A stretch of DNA of 39,749 bases from Cyanophora paradoxa. Lineage: Eukaryota > Glaucocystophyceae > Cyanophorales > Cyanophoraceae. The stretch spans positions 1 through 39,749 of the forward strand of contig QPMI01000060.1 of the NCBI GenBank assembly GCA_004431415.1. The letters run 5' to 3'. Numbering within the stretch: the stretch's first letter is position 1; each line of letters opens with the position of its first letter. The translations under genes and the position numbers were made by a program. Of the stretch, positions 1-11,700 are shown in pieces. Below the pieces are notes generated by a model. That model was given only the letters and a program-made list of their open reading frames with translations, was not told where the DNA came from and made no database searches.

Positions 1-2795
1 CTTCGATTTCCTTTTCTCAGAACCGGAACCTCGGCCTGGTCGCCACCGACTACCCCGGGACCCCCTCCCTCGGTCCGCCGGCGGCCGCCCCTGCCCTCGC
101 GACGCCGCCGACGTCGACGCCGCGCGCGCGCGCAGGGCCGGAGGTGAGGGACGGGAGCGTGCAGGGCCAGTTCGAAGACGACACGTTCCGCTTCATCCGG
201 TGCCGCCCCGCGCCCCGCGCCCGGCCCGCGGCTCGCCGGCCCCGGCCCGCGGCGCTCCGGGATAGCCGCTGAGCGTGCGGGCGACCGGCCGGCATGCGTG
301 CGCGCAGCGTCGGGGTGTTCCTCTGCAGCGGGCCCGACTGCAAGCCCCCCGAGGTCGTGCGCGAGCTGGTGCGCCCCGCCGCGCGCCCCCCACCGCGGCC
401 CCGCGACGCGGATCCGGATGCGGATTCCCCGCCTAGCGGCCCCGGCCCCCGGTCCCGCCCGCCCCGCCCGCCCCGTCCCGCTGAAGCCACCCGGGCTCTC
501 AGGCGCGCAAGATCAAGTTCACGATCTGGCTTTACTACGGTCCGCCAGCCCGGCCCCAAAGCGGGGGCGGGGCTAGGGGCCGGGCCGGCATCGACGCTGC
601 GGGGCCCGGGGCGGGCGCAGAGGACTTCGACGCGGAGGAGCAGCGGGCGGTGCAGCGGCTCTACTCGCGGCGCTACTACGCCATGCCCGACTCCGCCCTC
701 TCCACCGACGTCTTCGTCTCCAGGCCCGCCCCGGCCGCCGCCCGCCCCGCCCCGTCTCCGCGCACCCCGATCGCTCATTTTACTTCCTCCCTTCCTCCCT
801 CCCTGCCCCGCAGCCGCCGCGTGACCTTCACGCCGCGCTTCTACGTCGACGGGACCGACAAGACGTATCCCTTCGCATCCGCCGTCGGTGCCCCTCTCTC
901 GCCCCTTCCCCCCAGTACTCGTTCTCTGGTAGCGTCCGAACCCGACGCGCCTCGTGATCAGACGGGCCGACGGTCCAGCAGAGCGTCCTGTGGGAGCCCG
1001 GTGCGGCCCCGCCCTCGCCCCCCCGGCTGGGCCCGGCACCGGCGCTGACGCCGGGGCGGGGCGGGGCGGGGCGGGGCAGGGGCGGCGATCCTGCTGCTGT
1101 ACGTGCGCATGAGCGACACGTACGAGCGCGACGACTACAAGGTCCGCCTTCCTGGGCCGGGACATAGGACCCTGGAGGGGACGCGCCCGGCCTCCCGCCT
1201 CCCGGCATCGCTCTCGCTGAGGCCGCGCCCGTGCAAGGTCTACTCGTTTCCCGAGATGGCCGGCGACTGGCGCGACCGTACCCCGCCCCGCCCCGTTTCC
1301 GCGCGCCCCCTGCTGACGAACCTGGCCTTCAGGGGCGCGCTCTGGACGGCCATAGGCCTCTCGCTGGGGTTCCTGGGTGAGCGTACCCTGACCCGCCGCT
1401 CAGCGGTACCCCGGCGCGCACGTGATCATAACTTCCCGTCTTTCGCCCACAGCACTCAAGTACAACGGGCGGGCGCGTCTCTCCCGCCCCCCGTCCCTCC
1501 TTCCCCACCCCCTCCTCTTCCCTCCCCCCCAAACGGGGGTACGGGCAGGTGTTCTCGGGGGCGGTGCGGCGGCACCTGGGCCCGGGGGTCGACTTCCGCT
1601 CTCTCTACGCCCTCGACATCCAGGCGCCCCCCGCCCTCCCCGCCGCTTCTGCTGTACCCCGGCTGAGGCCTAGGCGCGCCCCGGGCCCCTCAGTCGACGA
1701 CTCTGGACATGCCACTCTCGGATGGGCAGGCGCGCTCTCCCACCCTCCCTGAACCCCGCCTTCCGCCCTGGCTGACAACTCCGCGCGCCGCAGCTCGCCG
1801 CACGCCTGAAGAGGCTCCGCTTCGAGATCGCCGCCGAGGCGCGCCGCACCGCCGTACCCCCCGCTCGCCTCGTCCCCCCCTCTCGATCGGTGCCGGGGCC
1901 GGGGCGCAGGTGAAGGACCGGAGGAACAAGAGGGACGACGGCGGGGCGGCGATCGGGCGCATCTTCGAGCGCGTCAAAGCCGGCCTCCGCCGCGCCGGCA
2001 GCCAGGCCCGCCCTTCCCTTTGCCTTCAAGCTGTACCCCCGGCCGCGGGAGGACCGAGTTGCGGGGCGGCCGTCGGGCGCAGGTGGGGCTGGTGGGGCTC
2101 TCCCTGGACGGGGGTACTACCAATGCAAATTCGAAGGAGGAGAGGCAAGGCCCCCGGGCGTCGCGCTGCCGGGCCGCGCCCCCTCGGGCTGACGGACGCG
2201 GGGCCCAGGCGGCAGCTGCAGTCGGCGCTCGGCCGGCGCTTCTCGCAGAGCCCCGGGGCGATGCGGGGCCGGGGCCCGGGGCCGGGGCCCGCGCCGGAGC
2301 CCGGGCCCCGCGGCCCTCGCCCCCGCAACGCGGCGTCAACGTCCTCGTCCCCGCCGGGCCGGGGTCCGCGGCGCCGGGACTCGCCAAGGCCGCCGAGCAG
2401 GCACCGGGCACCGGGCACCCCTCGGGCCCACCATCCGACTGGCGGCGGTGCGCTAGCGCTGAAACCCAACTTTTCCGCCGCGCACCCTAATCATATAACC
2501 ACGTAGAGGGGACCACGCCGGCGCCGCCGGCGCCTCGGTCCCCGCGGCGGTCATAGCGGCCGCAGCGGCCGCCGGGCAGCGCGGGCGGCGACGGCCCTCC
2601 TCGGACTACGTGTACACGCACGGCTCCAGCGCGGGGCCCTCCGGCTCGGGGCCGGCGCCGCCCCGCAGCCGGCCCCCGCCCCGCGAGCTCCTCCCGCGAT
2701 CGAACCCCGCGGGCGCCCGATCGGCCTCACCCCGGCGCGCCCCCCGCCCGGCCCCGGCCCCCGCCCCGGCCCCCGCCTCCCTCGACCCCTTGTAG
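1..2795 (+). CDS. Unidentified multi-exon host gene, 5' partial
   Basis: I do not recognise this gene. A chain of short exons can be read on the plus strand, separated by C-rich introns that start GT and end CAG. The window opens in an intron ending TTTTCTCAG at base 20. Exonic pieces include one with GQFEDDTFRFIR (to about 198), one with VGVFLCSGPDCK (310-370), ARKIKFTIWLYYG (about 507-540), a Tyr/Arg-rich piece at 622-720, RVTFTPRFYVDGTDKTYPF (815-880), AAILLLYVRMSDTYERDDYK (1080-1140), VYSFPEMAGDWRDR (1239-1280) and a hydrophobic stretch ALWTAIGLSLGFLG (1336-1380) that could be one membrane helix. Later exons are basic and helical (1790-1850, 1912-2010). The 3' end (2200-2795) is Pro/Ala/Gly/Ser-rich and stops at 2793-2795. 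Several exon joins are uncertain, one may need a GC donor, and the downstream half is low complexity. A host membrane-associated protein is a guess. Confidence 0.4.
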
Positions 2796-3067
2796 ACGTG
2801 TCACCGGCAGTCCTAGCTATAGGGGTGCCCTCGCGATCGGAAGATCTAGATTTTCAATTTTGATTCTTAGCAAGCAGCCTGGCTGACTGCAAAGCCTGCA
2901 GCTGGTAAATAAGTCATTGGGTCACCGGGTTGTCGAAAACTGATCAGCGCGGGGCGGGCCGCACATATGCATACAGCCGCTGAGCTGCAGGCCCTGAACG
3001 TCACGGCCACGGCGTGCGAAATTCTAGAAGTCCTCACGGGGGTACGCTCGCGGGTCAGTTCGCAACG

Positions 3068-4527
3068 ATGGACGCGGACGTGGATTTCGCGTTCGACATC
3101 GAGAAGCACCTCGACGCGCCGAGTGCGAGCATCCGAGCAACATCGCACCGCTCTTTCTTACGCCCGCGCAGCCGCCGCCCCGCAGAAGACGACATGCAAC
3201 TTCTACATTACAGGGACGTGCTCAAACGGCGCTGCGTGCCCCTACAAGCATGCGGGAAGGGTGCGCACGGGTCGGAAGCTGCCCGGCCGCGCGCCTCACG
3301 GATCCCGACTTTGCCAGGGCGGCCGGGCGGTCGTCTGCAAGCATTGGCTGCGCAACCTGTGCAAGAAGGGCGATATGTGCGAGTTCCTGCACGAGTACGA
3401 CATGAATAAGATGCCTGAGTGCTGGCATTACGCGCGGTGAGCCTGCCGTGCGTGAAGCTCGCTCCCGCGCGGCTCATCGCGCGCCGTAGCTATGGCGAGT
3501 GCCACACGCCCGACTGCCAGTATCTGCACATCAACCCCGACCAGAAGACGCGCGAGTGCATGTGGTTCGCCCGCGGGCACTGCAGGCACGGTGCGCGGTG
3601 CCGGCCACGGTGGCGATGTGCTGCCGCGGGGCGCCGACGCGCGTGGGCAGGGCCGCGCTGCAAGAACAAGCACGTGAAGAAGCAGGCGTGTCCGTACTTT
3701 ATGGCCGGGTTCTGCCCCGAGGGGCCGAACTGCAAGATGGCGCAGTGCGCTCGCCCCGCCCGCCCGCCCGCCGCCTACGCCCGCGCTGCGCATCCGCGGG
3801 CGAGCGCGGCGACGCAGCGCGAAGTGGGACGTGGCTGCGGACGGGACGCCGAAGCCGCAGATGGTGGGCGAGACGACTAAGAACCCGATGAGCCAGGCCG
3901 CGTACGCGGTGCGCCGGCCCCGGCCTGGCCCCGCCCCCCGCCCCGCCGCCCTCTCGAGCGCGCGCGCAGGCGCAGGCGGCGCGGCAGGAGGGCGGCCCGG
4001 GGCAGCCGCAGCAGGGACAGGGGGGCAGCCCCAGCAGCAGCAGGGCATCGTCTGCCACTACTGGTCCGCTCCCCGCTCCCCGCGCACCGCGCCCCGCCCC
4101 GCCCCGCCCTTGGCCTGACCGGCCGGCCCCAGCGGGACGCCCGGGCACAAGTCGGTGCGCCGCGCGCGCGCCGCTGGCGCCGAGCGCCGTAGGCCTGTGG
4201 CTGACGCGCGCGCGCGCAGAACGTGTGCGAGAAGAACCCGCGGGCGCAGGGGCGCAACCTGAGCCACATCCAGTGCTACCGCTGCTCCCAGTACGGCCAC
4301 TACGCCTCCCAGGTCCCTCCCACGCGCGCGCCCCCGGCCGCCCTCCTCTCACGGCGCCGCCCCAGTGCCCCACCGGCGGCCCGGGCGGCGGCGGCGGCAC
4401 CGGAGGCGGCGGCGGGGGCGGCGGCGGCGGCGGGGGCGGGCCGAGGCAGCAGGAGCGGCCGCCGCAGCAGCAGCAGCAGTGGCAAGGGACCAACGCGATC
4501 GCGACGTTCGAGGGCGGCTCTCGGTAG
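3068..4527 (+). CDS. CPSF4: CPSF30/YTH1, CCCH zinc-finger subunit of the cleavage and polyadenylation factor
   Basis: This is the nuclear subunit that helps CPSF recognise the polyadenylation signal. Exons as read: 3068-3122, 3172-3260, 3318-3436, 3490-3590, 3651-3744, 3818-3908, an exon near 3970-4049, 4220-4312 and 4366-4527. The placed introns are 49, 57, 53, 60 and 73 nt. The start is the ATG of MDADVDFAFDIE. Five CCCH fingers appear in the family order, with the hallmark stretch VVCKHWLRNLCKKGDMCEF followed by LHEYDMNKMPECW, then FARGHCRHG and CPYFMAGFCPEGPNC. A C-terminal CCHC knuckle (CYRCSQYGHYASQ, with the last Cys supplied after the next intron) matches animal and plant CPSF30. The tail is a Gly run then Gln-rich, ending at a TAG at 4525-4527. 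The phase around the Gln-rich exon 7 does not resolve cleanly, so that boundary (3909-4219) is uncertain; IVCHY there may belong to a first, incomplete knuckle. The family identity is secure. Confidence 0.93.
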
Positions 4528-4866
4528 CTTACCCGGGCGCCCGGTCCGCCGCGGCCCGGACAGCTTCCATTCGACCCCTGCCCTCCAGTCCGCCCTTCGC
4601 CTTCTCCACCCCGCCCCGCCCCGCCCCGCCCCACGCTTCCCCGCTCTCCCGGCTTTCCGTCACACGGCGTGCAGACGCACGCACGCGCCTCTCTCTGTCG
4701 TGTCGCACGCACGTTATTTCTGCCACATTGAAACAAAGCTACGAACAGGAAAACGTAAGATGCGCTGGAGAAGGGAGCGGTGGGCCGGGGGCGGCCCCTC
4801 GGGCGGTCAGCTGCATCTCGGCGCGCGCGCACTCGGGGCCGGCGGCGGGCTCGGGCGCTCGCGCGC
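4528..4866. other. Convergent intergenic spacer between CPSF30 and the ESRP-like gene
   Basis: No gene is seen. The spacer holds a run of CCCCG units (about 4605-4632) and an A-rich patch near 4725-4755 (TTGAAACAAAG, GGAAAACG). It should carry the 3' ends of both flanking genes, but no canonical AATAAA is obvious on either strand. Confidence 0.6.
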
Positions 4867-7800
4867 TCAGGCGCCGAGGAAGAGCTCGATGTAGCGGCCG
4901 CCCATGTGCGCGCGGTTCCGGTCCCGCACCGCCCGCGCCGCCTGCTCCATCGTCCCGAAGCAGACCCTGCCGCCCCCCCGGCCCCGCCGTCAGCCGGCCG
5001 GCCGGCCGCTGGCGGGGGCTCGAGGGGGGTACGGCGGACCAGGCCTCGCCGGAGGAGCGGCCGTCGTGGTCGGTACCCAGCTGGACGGAGCTGGGGATGA
5101 AGCCCTCGCAGCCCTGGAAGAAGTCTGCGCGCCCCGCGCCCGTCAGAGGCGCCGGCCCCGGCGGGGCGGGGCGGGGCGGGGGTGGAGGGAGGGGCGCGCC
5201 GACGATGTCGTGGGAGGCGGCGCGGTAGGGGAGGCCCCGCATGCGGACGACGGCCCCGCCCGAGGCGGCGCCGAGCATGGGCCGCCCGAAGCCGCCGGCG
5301 AGGGGGTTGGACATGCCGCCGAGGCCCATATCGAGGCCCGGCATGCCCCCGAAGCCGCCCAGGCCCGGCATCCCCAGGCCGCCCAGCGAGCCGCTGATCA
5401 GGGCGAGCTGGTTGTTGCCGGCCATCGAGGCGGCGCCCATGCCGCCCATGCCGCCCATGCCCAGCAGCGGGTTCGTGAGGGCGGAGCCCATGGCTGAGCC
5501 CATGGGAGAGCCCATGGAAGGCATCCCCGCGAGGGCGCCGCCCATCGCCGCCGCGCCCATCAGCAGCGACGTGTCCGGCTGCACGGGCGCCCCGCTGTAC
5601 GCCGCCATCGCCATCTGCGCCCCGGCCCGCCCCGGCTCGCCTCGCGCCGGGAAGGGAAAGCGGGACCGCGGGGGATCGGACCTGCGTCGCCATCTCCGTG
5701 CGCGTCGCGCGGAACACTTCGACGTAGCGGTGCCCTGCGCCCGCCCCTCCGCTTAGAGCGGCCCCCGGCCGGGCCGGGGCCGGCGGGGCCGGCGGGGCGC
5801 ACCGATGTTGGCCTTGTGCCGCTGCATCCCCCGCATCGCCTCGTCCGCCGAGGCGAACTCCGCGTACGCCTGCGGGGCGGGCGGCCGGCGCGTGGGCCCC
5901 GGGGTTCGGGTCCGGGCGGGCGGGGAGGGCGGACCTCGCCCGTCGGCCGCCCGCCGGCGTTATTGACGATGTGGACGGTGATGGGCGTCGCGCCCTGCGG
6001 CACCGCCCCGCCCCGCGTCAAGCGCCGCGCTCCGGGCCGCGCGGGCTGCGCGGGCTACGCCGGGCGGTGCGCACGACGGGGATGAAGAACTCCATGATGT
6101 CGCGCGAGGTAGCCGAGAAGGGCAGGCCCCGCAGCCTGGCCCGCACCCTGTCAGCAGAGGCCGGCAAGGCCCGGCCCGGGCTCGCTGGCTCGAGGCGGAC
6201 TCGCTCGCACCGGACGCAGGTGTTCTCGGAGAAGATGCCGCCGGTGGGAGCGCCCTTGGCGGACGGGGTGGCGCTGGGGGAGACCCCGCCCGGGCCGTAC
6301 AGGGACGAGAAGCCGGAGAGGGGCGCCCCCGAGGCCGCCTGGTTGCGCGACGCCACGTAGTTGTACAGGTCGCCCTGCGAGCGAGCGCGCCGAGGCGCTT
6401 CAGGGGCGAGCGGAGAAGAAGGCGGGCGGGGCGGGGCGGGGCGGGACGGGGGCGCCTTTGTGGAGCGGAAGAGCTCGATATAGCGGCTGCCGATGCGTTC
6501 CTTCTGGCGCCGCGAGAGCGCGTCCAGCGCCGCCGTCTCGTTCCCGAACTCCACGTACGCCTGCGCCGCCGGCTCGGCTCGGATCGAAGGGCGGGGGGAG
6601 GGCGGGGGCGGGGAGGGGAGTGCGGCGCGCCTCGCCGGTGGGGCGGCCGTCGGAGCCGACGCAGATGTGGACGCCGTTGTCCACCAGCGGGAACCCCGAG
6701 AAGAACGCCTCGATGTCGTACTGCGCGGCGCCCGGCGGGCGTCAGGCCGCCGCGCTGAGCGCGCTGGGGCGGGCGAGGGCGGACCTTGGTGGCGGAGTAG
6801 GGGAGCCCGCGCATCCTCAGCACGCCCTGGTACCGCACGTCGGGGTTCGTCGACGAGACCTGCCCGCCCGGCCGTGAGCGGAGCGCGGCCGGCAGGGGGC
6901 GGAGGGCGGGCGGGCGGGATCGCGCCATGTCCAGGGAGGGGTACCCCGTGAGGGCGAGCTGGTTGTTCGGGGTGGGGGCCGCGTCCGAGAAGCCGCCGTA
7001 CCCGCTGTAGTCCTGGCGCCGCGTCTCCTCCAGCTCCTTCTCGGTAGCCCTGAAGACCTCCACGTACCGGTGGCCTGTACCCCCCTCCCGTCAGCGGCGG
7101 CGGCGGCGGCGGGGGGGGCGGGAGGCGGCGGGGGCGGCCGCACCCATCTGCTGCCGGTGGCGCTCCATCGCCTTCTCCGCCTCCTCTTCCCGCGGGAACT
7201 TCACGAAGGCCTGCGGGCGCGGGTTCGAATCCCGGCGGCGCCGCTTTCTTTCGAGGGGACGCGGGGGGGCGGACCTCGCCGGTGGGCCGGCCGGAGCTGT
7301 TCTGCACGATGACGACGGCGTCACGGGGTATGGTGATGCCCTCGAGGAAGCGGCGGATGTCCTCCTCGTTCGCCTGCCAGGGCAGGCCCCGCAGCCGAAC
7401 GATGTGCGGGCCCGACGACCCGGAGTCCCGCCGCCCGCCCTCGCGCGCCCCGTCCCGCTCCCCGTGCTCCTCCCCGTCTCGCTCCCGCTCTTCCTTCTTC
7501 TCCTCCGCCGCACGCTCCTCCTCGCTGCGCGCGGAGGCGCGTGAGGCGCGCGGGGTTGGCGGGGCGCGGGGCGCGCCTGGGGGGATTGAAGTAGCGCTGG
7601 GCCTCGGGGTCCTTGGCCGGGTCGTACGAGTCCGGGATGGTCTCCGGGTTGGCAAAGACGTGCCCTGCGCGCCCGTTCGCTCGCCAAAAGAGGGGGCGGG
7701 GCGGCGGGCGCAGGCCGGCCGCACCGTCTGCGAGGAGCCGGCTAAGGACGCGCGCGATCGTGTTGCAGCCTACGGCGCCCCGCAGCCGCGTGCCGGCCTC

Positions 7801-8613
7801 GATCGGGATGCCCAGGCCTGCGCGGCGCCGGTCAGCGCCCCGCCGTGTTCGGACCGGCCCCGCAGCTGCGCACTGGTGGCGACGGTCTCGAGGTCGCCGG
7901 CCGGCTTGCTCGGGTGCCGCTTCTTGAACTCTCGCCGGACGTCCAGGAATCTTCGAGAACGGCGAAAGCCGCATGAGAGGGGCCCGCGCGCGGCGCGCGG
8001 CGGTCGCCAAAAAGGAATGGTCGCACTTGCTGTAGTGCGCGGCGAGCTTTACGCCCTTCCGCGTCGCCTCGCTCCGCAGGATGTACTTAATATCGACCGG
8101 GCCATCGGAAATGAGGCAGAATGACTTGTTGTTCGCCAGCAGCTGCGTGAAGCAGAAGTTGTCGAACTGCCGGGCGCGGGAAGTGAGCGGGCGCGCAGGC
8201 GCGGGGAGCGCGGGAGCCTCGGGCTTTCCCACCTGCTGAACGGCCTCCTGCAGCGAGCCCAGCGAGGAACTCGCGAGGAGTTCTTCGGTGATGCCGGTGG
8301 CCTTCGACACAGATTCCGGAAGCTGGGGCGTCCAGTGCGGCTTGATGTAGAACTGCTGGCTCGTCTGAACCTGATTATCGGATACGGCATACACGAGCCA
8401 CGGCCACGAGACTGCGGAGGCGTGAATGAGCGCGCGGGGCGTGGGGGAGCGGCGTGAGCGCGGCGGCAAGGACGCACTGATCTCCTGCTTCTCACGCGGC
8501 ACTTCGGGAGACTCCGTCGTGTCGAAGTCGACGACGATCACATAGTCATAGGGTTGCGAACCTGAGACTCATTCAGCTTTCCATTTGCGTTTGTGCGGGG
8601 GAGGCTCACCCAT
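4867..8613 (-). CDS. ESRP/Fusilli-like splicing regulator: exonuclease-fold domain plus four quasi-RRMs
   Basis: The architecture matches epithelial splicing regulatory proteins (ESRP1/2, fly Fusilli), nuclear RNA-binding regulators of alternative splicing. The likely start is the ATG at 8613-8611: exon 1 is 4 nt (8613-8610), then a 48-nt intron (8609-8562), giving MGSQPYDYVIVVDFD. The N-terminal region (8561 to about 7600) has a DEDD-exonuclease fold pattern, including FLDVRREFKKRHPS and CNTIARVLSRLLADG. Its first acidic motif reads DFD rather than D-x-E, and the place of the usual His/Asp before CNTIA reads LRGAVG, so catalysis is doubtful. RRM1 (about 7440-7040), RRM2 (6830-6450), RRM3 (6160-5690) and RRM4 (5260-4867) each carry RGLPW/RGLPY/RGLPF, then GRPTGEA-type and RYVEVF/RYIELF motifs typical of the hnRNP F/H-ESRP qRRM. 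A Gly/Met-rich linker with MGSPMGSAMGSA repeats lies between RRM3 and RRM4. Short introns interrupt most domains. The stop is TGA at 4867-4869, directly after RYIELFLGA. Confidence 0.88.
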
Positions 8614-8747
8614 CCTGCCCCGAAATCTACCCCGGCCCCGCCCAGAAGCCCCAAACTCGCTGGAGAACAGAGAAGTGGTGTACCCCGTTGGAGCCGGCCG
8701 TCGGCCGATGAAGGCGAAATCGCAGCACTGAACAGTGGAAGAGGCGA
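8614..8747. promoter_or_regulatory. Short divergent promoter between the ESRP-like and ZC3H3-like genes
   Basis: Only about 134 bp separate the two divergent start codons, so the genes probably share a bidirectional promoter. The stretch is less GC-rich than its flanks and contains a CCGGCCGTCGGCCGATG patch near 8694-8710. No TATA box is evident. The assignment rests on position. Confidence 0.45.
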
Positions 8748-11700
8748 ATGAAGGCTGCGTGCCGCTTCTGGGCGGCCAACGGCAGCTGCAGGAAAGGTCT
8801 CAACTGCCCCTACGCGCACGCAGCTGAGCAGCCGCTCCGCCCGGCTCCCCTTCGCTACAAGCTTGTGAACAGCACGCAACCTAGCTCATCCGGCACGCAA
8901 CCTGGCCCGTCCAGCGCTCCGACCACCCCTCTGGTCAAGCGCAGCGCGATGTCGCTCGTGCGGCCGGGGGGGGCCAAGCCGGCATCGGCTTCCCGAAAAA
9001 CGGCGGCCGTGATTCCTGCGGTGGTCCACGCAGCAGCCGCTCCCGTCCAGGCGGCCCCCCTGCAGGCGCTCGTGAAGCGCAGCGCAACGTCGCTCGTCCG
9101 ACCGGCAGCGAAACCAGCTTCTCCGCGCTCCAACGTGCACTCGGGAGCGCTTTCCGTGGCGGCCCCGGGTCTGCAGCGCCGGGGAAAGAACAGCCTCGTT
9201 CGGGCCGCCTCTGCGCCAAACCCATTGCAGCGGCCGCCCAGTGCCCCTGCTCGACCGCCTTCCGCCCCTTTCGCAGCTCCTGCCGGCCCCATGAAATCCA
9301 TCGCGACGTCCCGCGAATCCCCCGCCCGCTCCTCGCCTTCAGGCACCGCCACCCGCTCCTCTCCCGCCCCGCCGCTTCGAACGCTCCCCTCCTCCTCCTC
9401 ATCCGCCTCCTTCTCCTCTGCTGCCGCCGCCGCTCCCGCCCTCCCCACCGTGCTCCAGCGCCGGGGCAAGAACGCGCTCGTCCGCACGCAGCCGGCGTTC
9501 GCGGGCTCCTCCTCCGCCTCCGCCCCCCGCTCGGCCTCCGCCTCCGGGCCCGCCGCCCGCTCGGCGCGAAGACGCTCATCCTCCCTGAAACCGGCTTCCG
9601 CGCGGCGCTCCCCTCGCCGCGTCTCGGGCGCGGCGGCGGCGGCCCCCGCCGGGACGCCCGCCGCATTCATCAAGCGCGGGCGCAACCGGAACCAGCTCGT
9701 GAACAAGTCGGCGCTGGGTTCGCTCTCCCCTCGGTCTCTCGCTTCCCGCGCAGCTCCCTCCCCCGCCCGACCGCCCCCCCGCAGCCTCCTTGACGCGGGC
9801 CTCGCTCGCGCGCGCCGCCACGCGCGCCCGCGCCACCGCCGCCGCTGCCGCCGCCGCCGCAAGGAGGCAAGGCTTCTGGCGTATCCTTCCCCCGCCGCCC
9901 CGCCGCCGCGGCCGCCGCCGCCCCGCTCGCGCTTGCCTCGCCCTCCTCCCGCCTTGACGGCGCCTCAGAGTCCGGGCGCGGCGGCAGGCTGCGGTCGGTC
10001 GCGCAGGCCAGGGGCCTCGCGGTGCCCGCGCCGGCGCCCGGGCGGCCGCGCGGGGCAGCGCTGCGGCCCTCGCAGTCCCTCAAGCTCGTCTCGTGCGCCC
10101 CTCGGGTCCTCCAAGCGCCCCCGGGAGCCCTCGGGCGACCGGTCGCCCGCAGGATCGGGGGTACCATGTACCACCGGAGCGGCGGGGGAACAAGCTCGTG
10201 CGCCGCTCCCTCGGCCCCAGGCGCCGGCGGCGGGGGCCCCGCCTCCGGCCCCCGCCGTGTCGCCCGGCGCTCCTCGTCCACCCCGCGCACCCCCCTCCGC
10301 GGTGCGGGGCGCCCCGCCGTCACGGCGGGCGGGCGGGCCGCTGACCGCGGGGCAGCCCGCGCCGTGGTCATCGGGGGGGTACAGTACCGCGTGGAGGCGG
10401 GCGGGCGGCGCCTCGTGCGCGCCGACGCGGGGGCCCCCGCCGGCCCCTCCTCCGCCGGCCCCTCCTCCGGTGCCTCAGCTTCTGGCGCGGCGCCGCGCAC
10501 CCCCCAACGCGTCCTCATCGGCGGCGTCACGTATGTAAAGGTGCGCGGGGGCCGCCGCCGCCGCCGCGGGGCCCCGCCTCGCCCCGCCCCGGGCGGCGGC
10601 GGCCGGGGCCGACGCGGCGGGCAGGACGCGACGGGCCACAGCCTGCAGCGCTCGGCGACCGAGGCGCTGCGGACCTTCGCCAAGTGAGCGAGCCGCGCGC
10701 GCCGCGGCCGGCGCGCCGCCGCGTGCGCCGGGGCCCCCGGGCGAGGCGGGCGGGCGGGCGCAGCCGGACGCTGAAGGCGTCGCTGGCGGCGGCGCGGGCG
10801 AAGAGGGCGCGCAAGGCCGAGCCCTGCCTCTTCTTCTCCAAGTTCGGTGCCCCTCGCGCCCCGCCCCCGCCCCGCGCCCCGCCCCGCCCCCGCGTCGCCG
10901 CCGAGGGGCCGCGCCCCGGCAGGCAAGTGCAACCGGGAGGCGTGCCGCTACGCACACGACCCCGACAAGGTGCCTGCCTGCGGAGCGCGTCGCCCGGTGC
11001 TAGGGCCGCTCACGGGGCGCGATGCTTCGGCAGGTCGCCGTCTGCCGGGCCTTCCTGCGCGGCTCCTGCACGTGCGTCCCGTCCCCGCCCGCCCCGCCCG
11101 CGCCGGGCACACGTACCCCGCCCCAGGAAGGAGGGGTGCCCCCTCTCCCACCGCGCGGACCCGGCCAAGATGCAGGCGCGGCGTAGTAGCCCCGCGCGCC
11201 GCCGCGCCCCGGGGCGCCCGAGCGCCGGGCGCGCAGGTCTGCCGCGCGCACCTCTTCGGGCTCTGCGAGCGGCCCCAGTGCCCCTTCCTCCACTCCGACG
11301 TCAGCCCGGACGTGAGCGCCGTGTACCCCCTCCTCCCTTCCCCCCAGGCCGGGGGCCTCAGCGGCGCAGGCGCCGGCGTGCGAGGCGTTTCAGAAGGGCT
11401 ACTGCGAGAGCGGCGCGGCCTGCGCGAAGCTGCACCTGCTCGTCTGCCCCGCCTTCGCCCGCGGTGCGCCCCGCCGGCCCGCCCCGCCCCGCCCCGTCCG
11501 CGGCGCCGACGCGTGCTCAGGGGGCTGCGCCGAGGGCGACGCGTGCAAGCGCTACCACCCGGGCGGCGCCTCGCGCCCCCTGCGGCGCGCGGGAAGAGGC
11601 GCGCGGCGCAGGGGCGCGGGCGGGGCGGGGCAGGAGGGGGCGGGGCTGGGGCTGGATGGCGGGGAGGGGCGGGGGCGCCCGGGGAAGCGGGCCAAGGGCG

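Noticed and set aside
1053-1083. GGGGC tandem run resembling a telomere or an expandable repeat
   Set aside because: The same G/C runs occur in nearly every intron of this half; this is ordinary for the local base composition.
3699-5717. 672-codon open frame on the minus strand
   Set aside because: It is a GC-bias artefact: it runs antisense through CPSF30 exons and continues into the end of the ESRP-like gene. The product is Arg/Gly/Pro/Ala low complexity; only the part near 5700 overlaps a true RRM exon.
7216-7245. tRNA-like T-arm with an exact B-box word GGTTCGAATCC
   Set aside because: It lies in an intron of the ESRP-like gene and forms a CGGG/CCCG T-stem, but no matching acceptor stem, D-arm or anticodon arm can be built from the upstream coding sequence.
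9670-10932. Long minus-strand frames opposite the ZC3H3-like gene
   Set aside because: They are composition-driven, with no domains, while the plus strand carries zinc fingers and LVR repeats.
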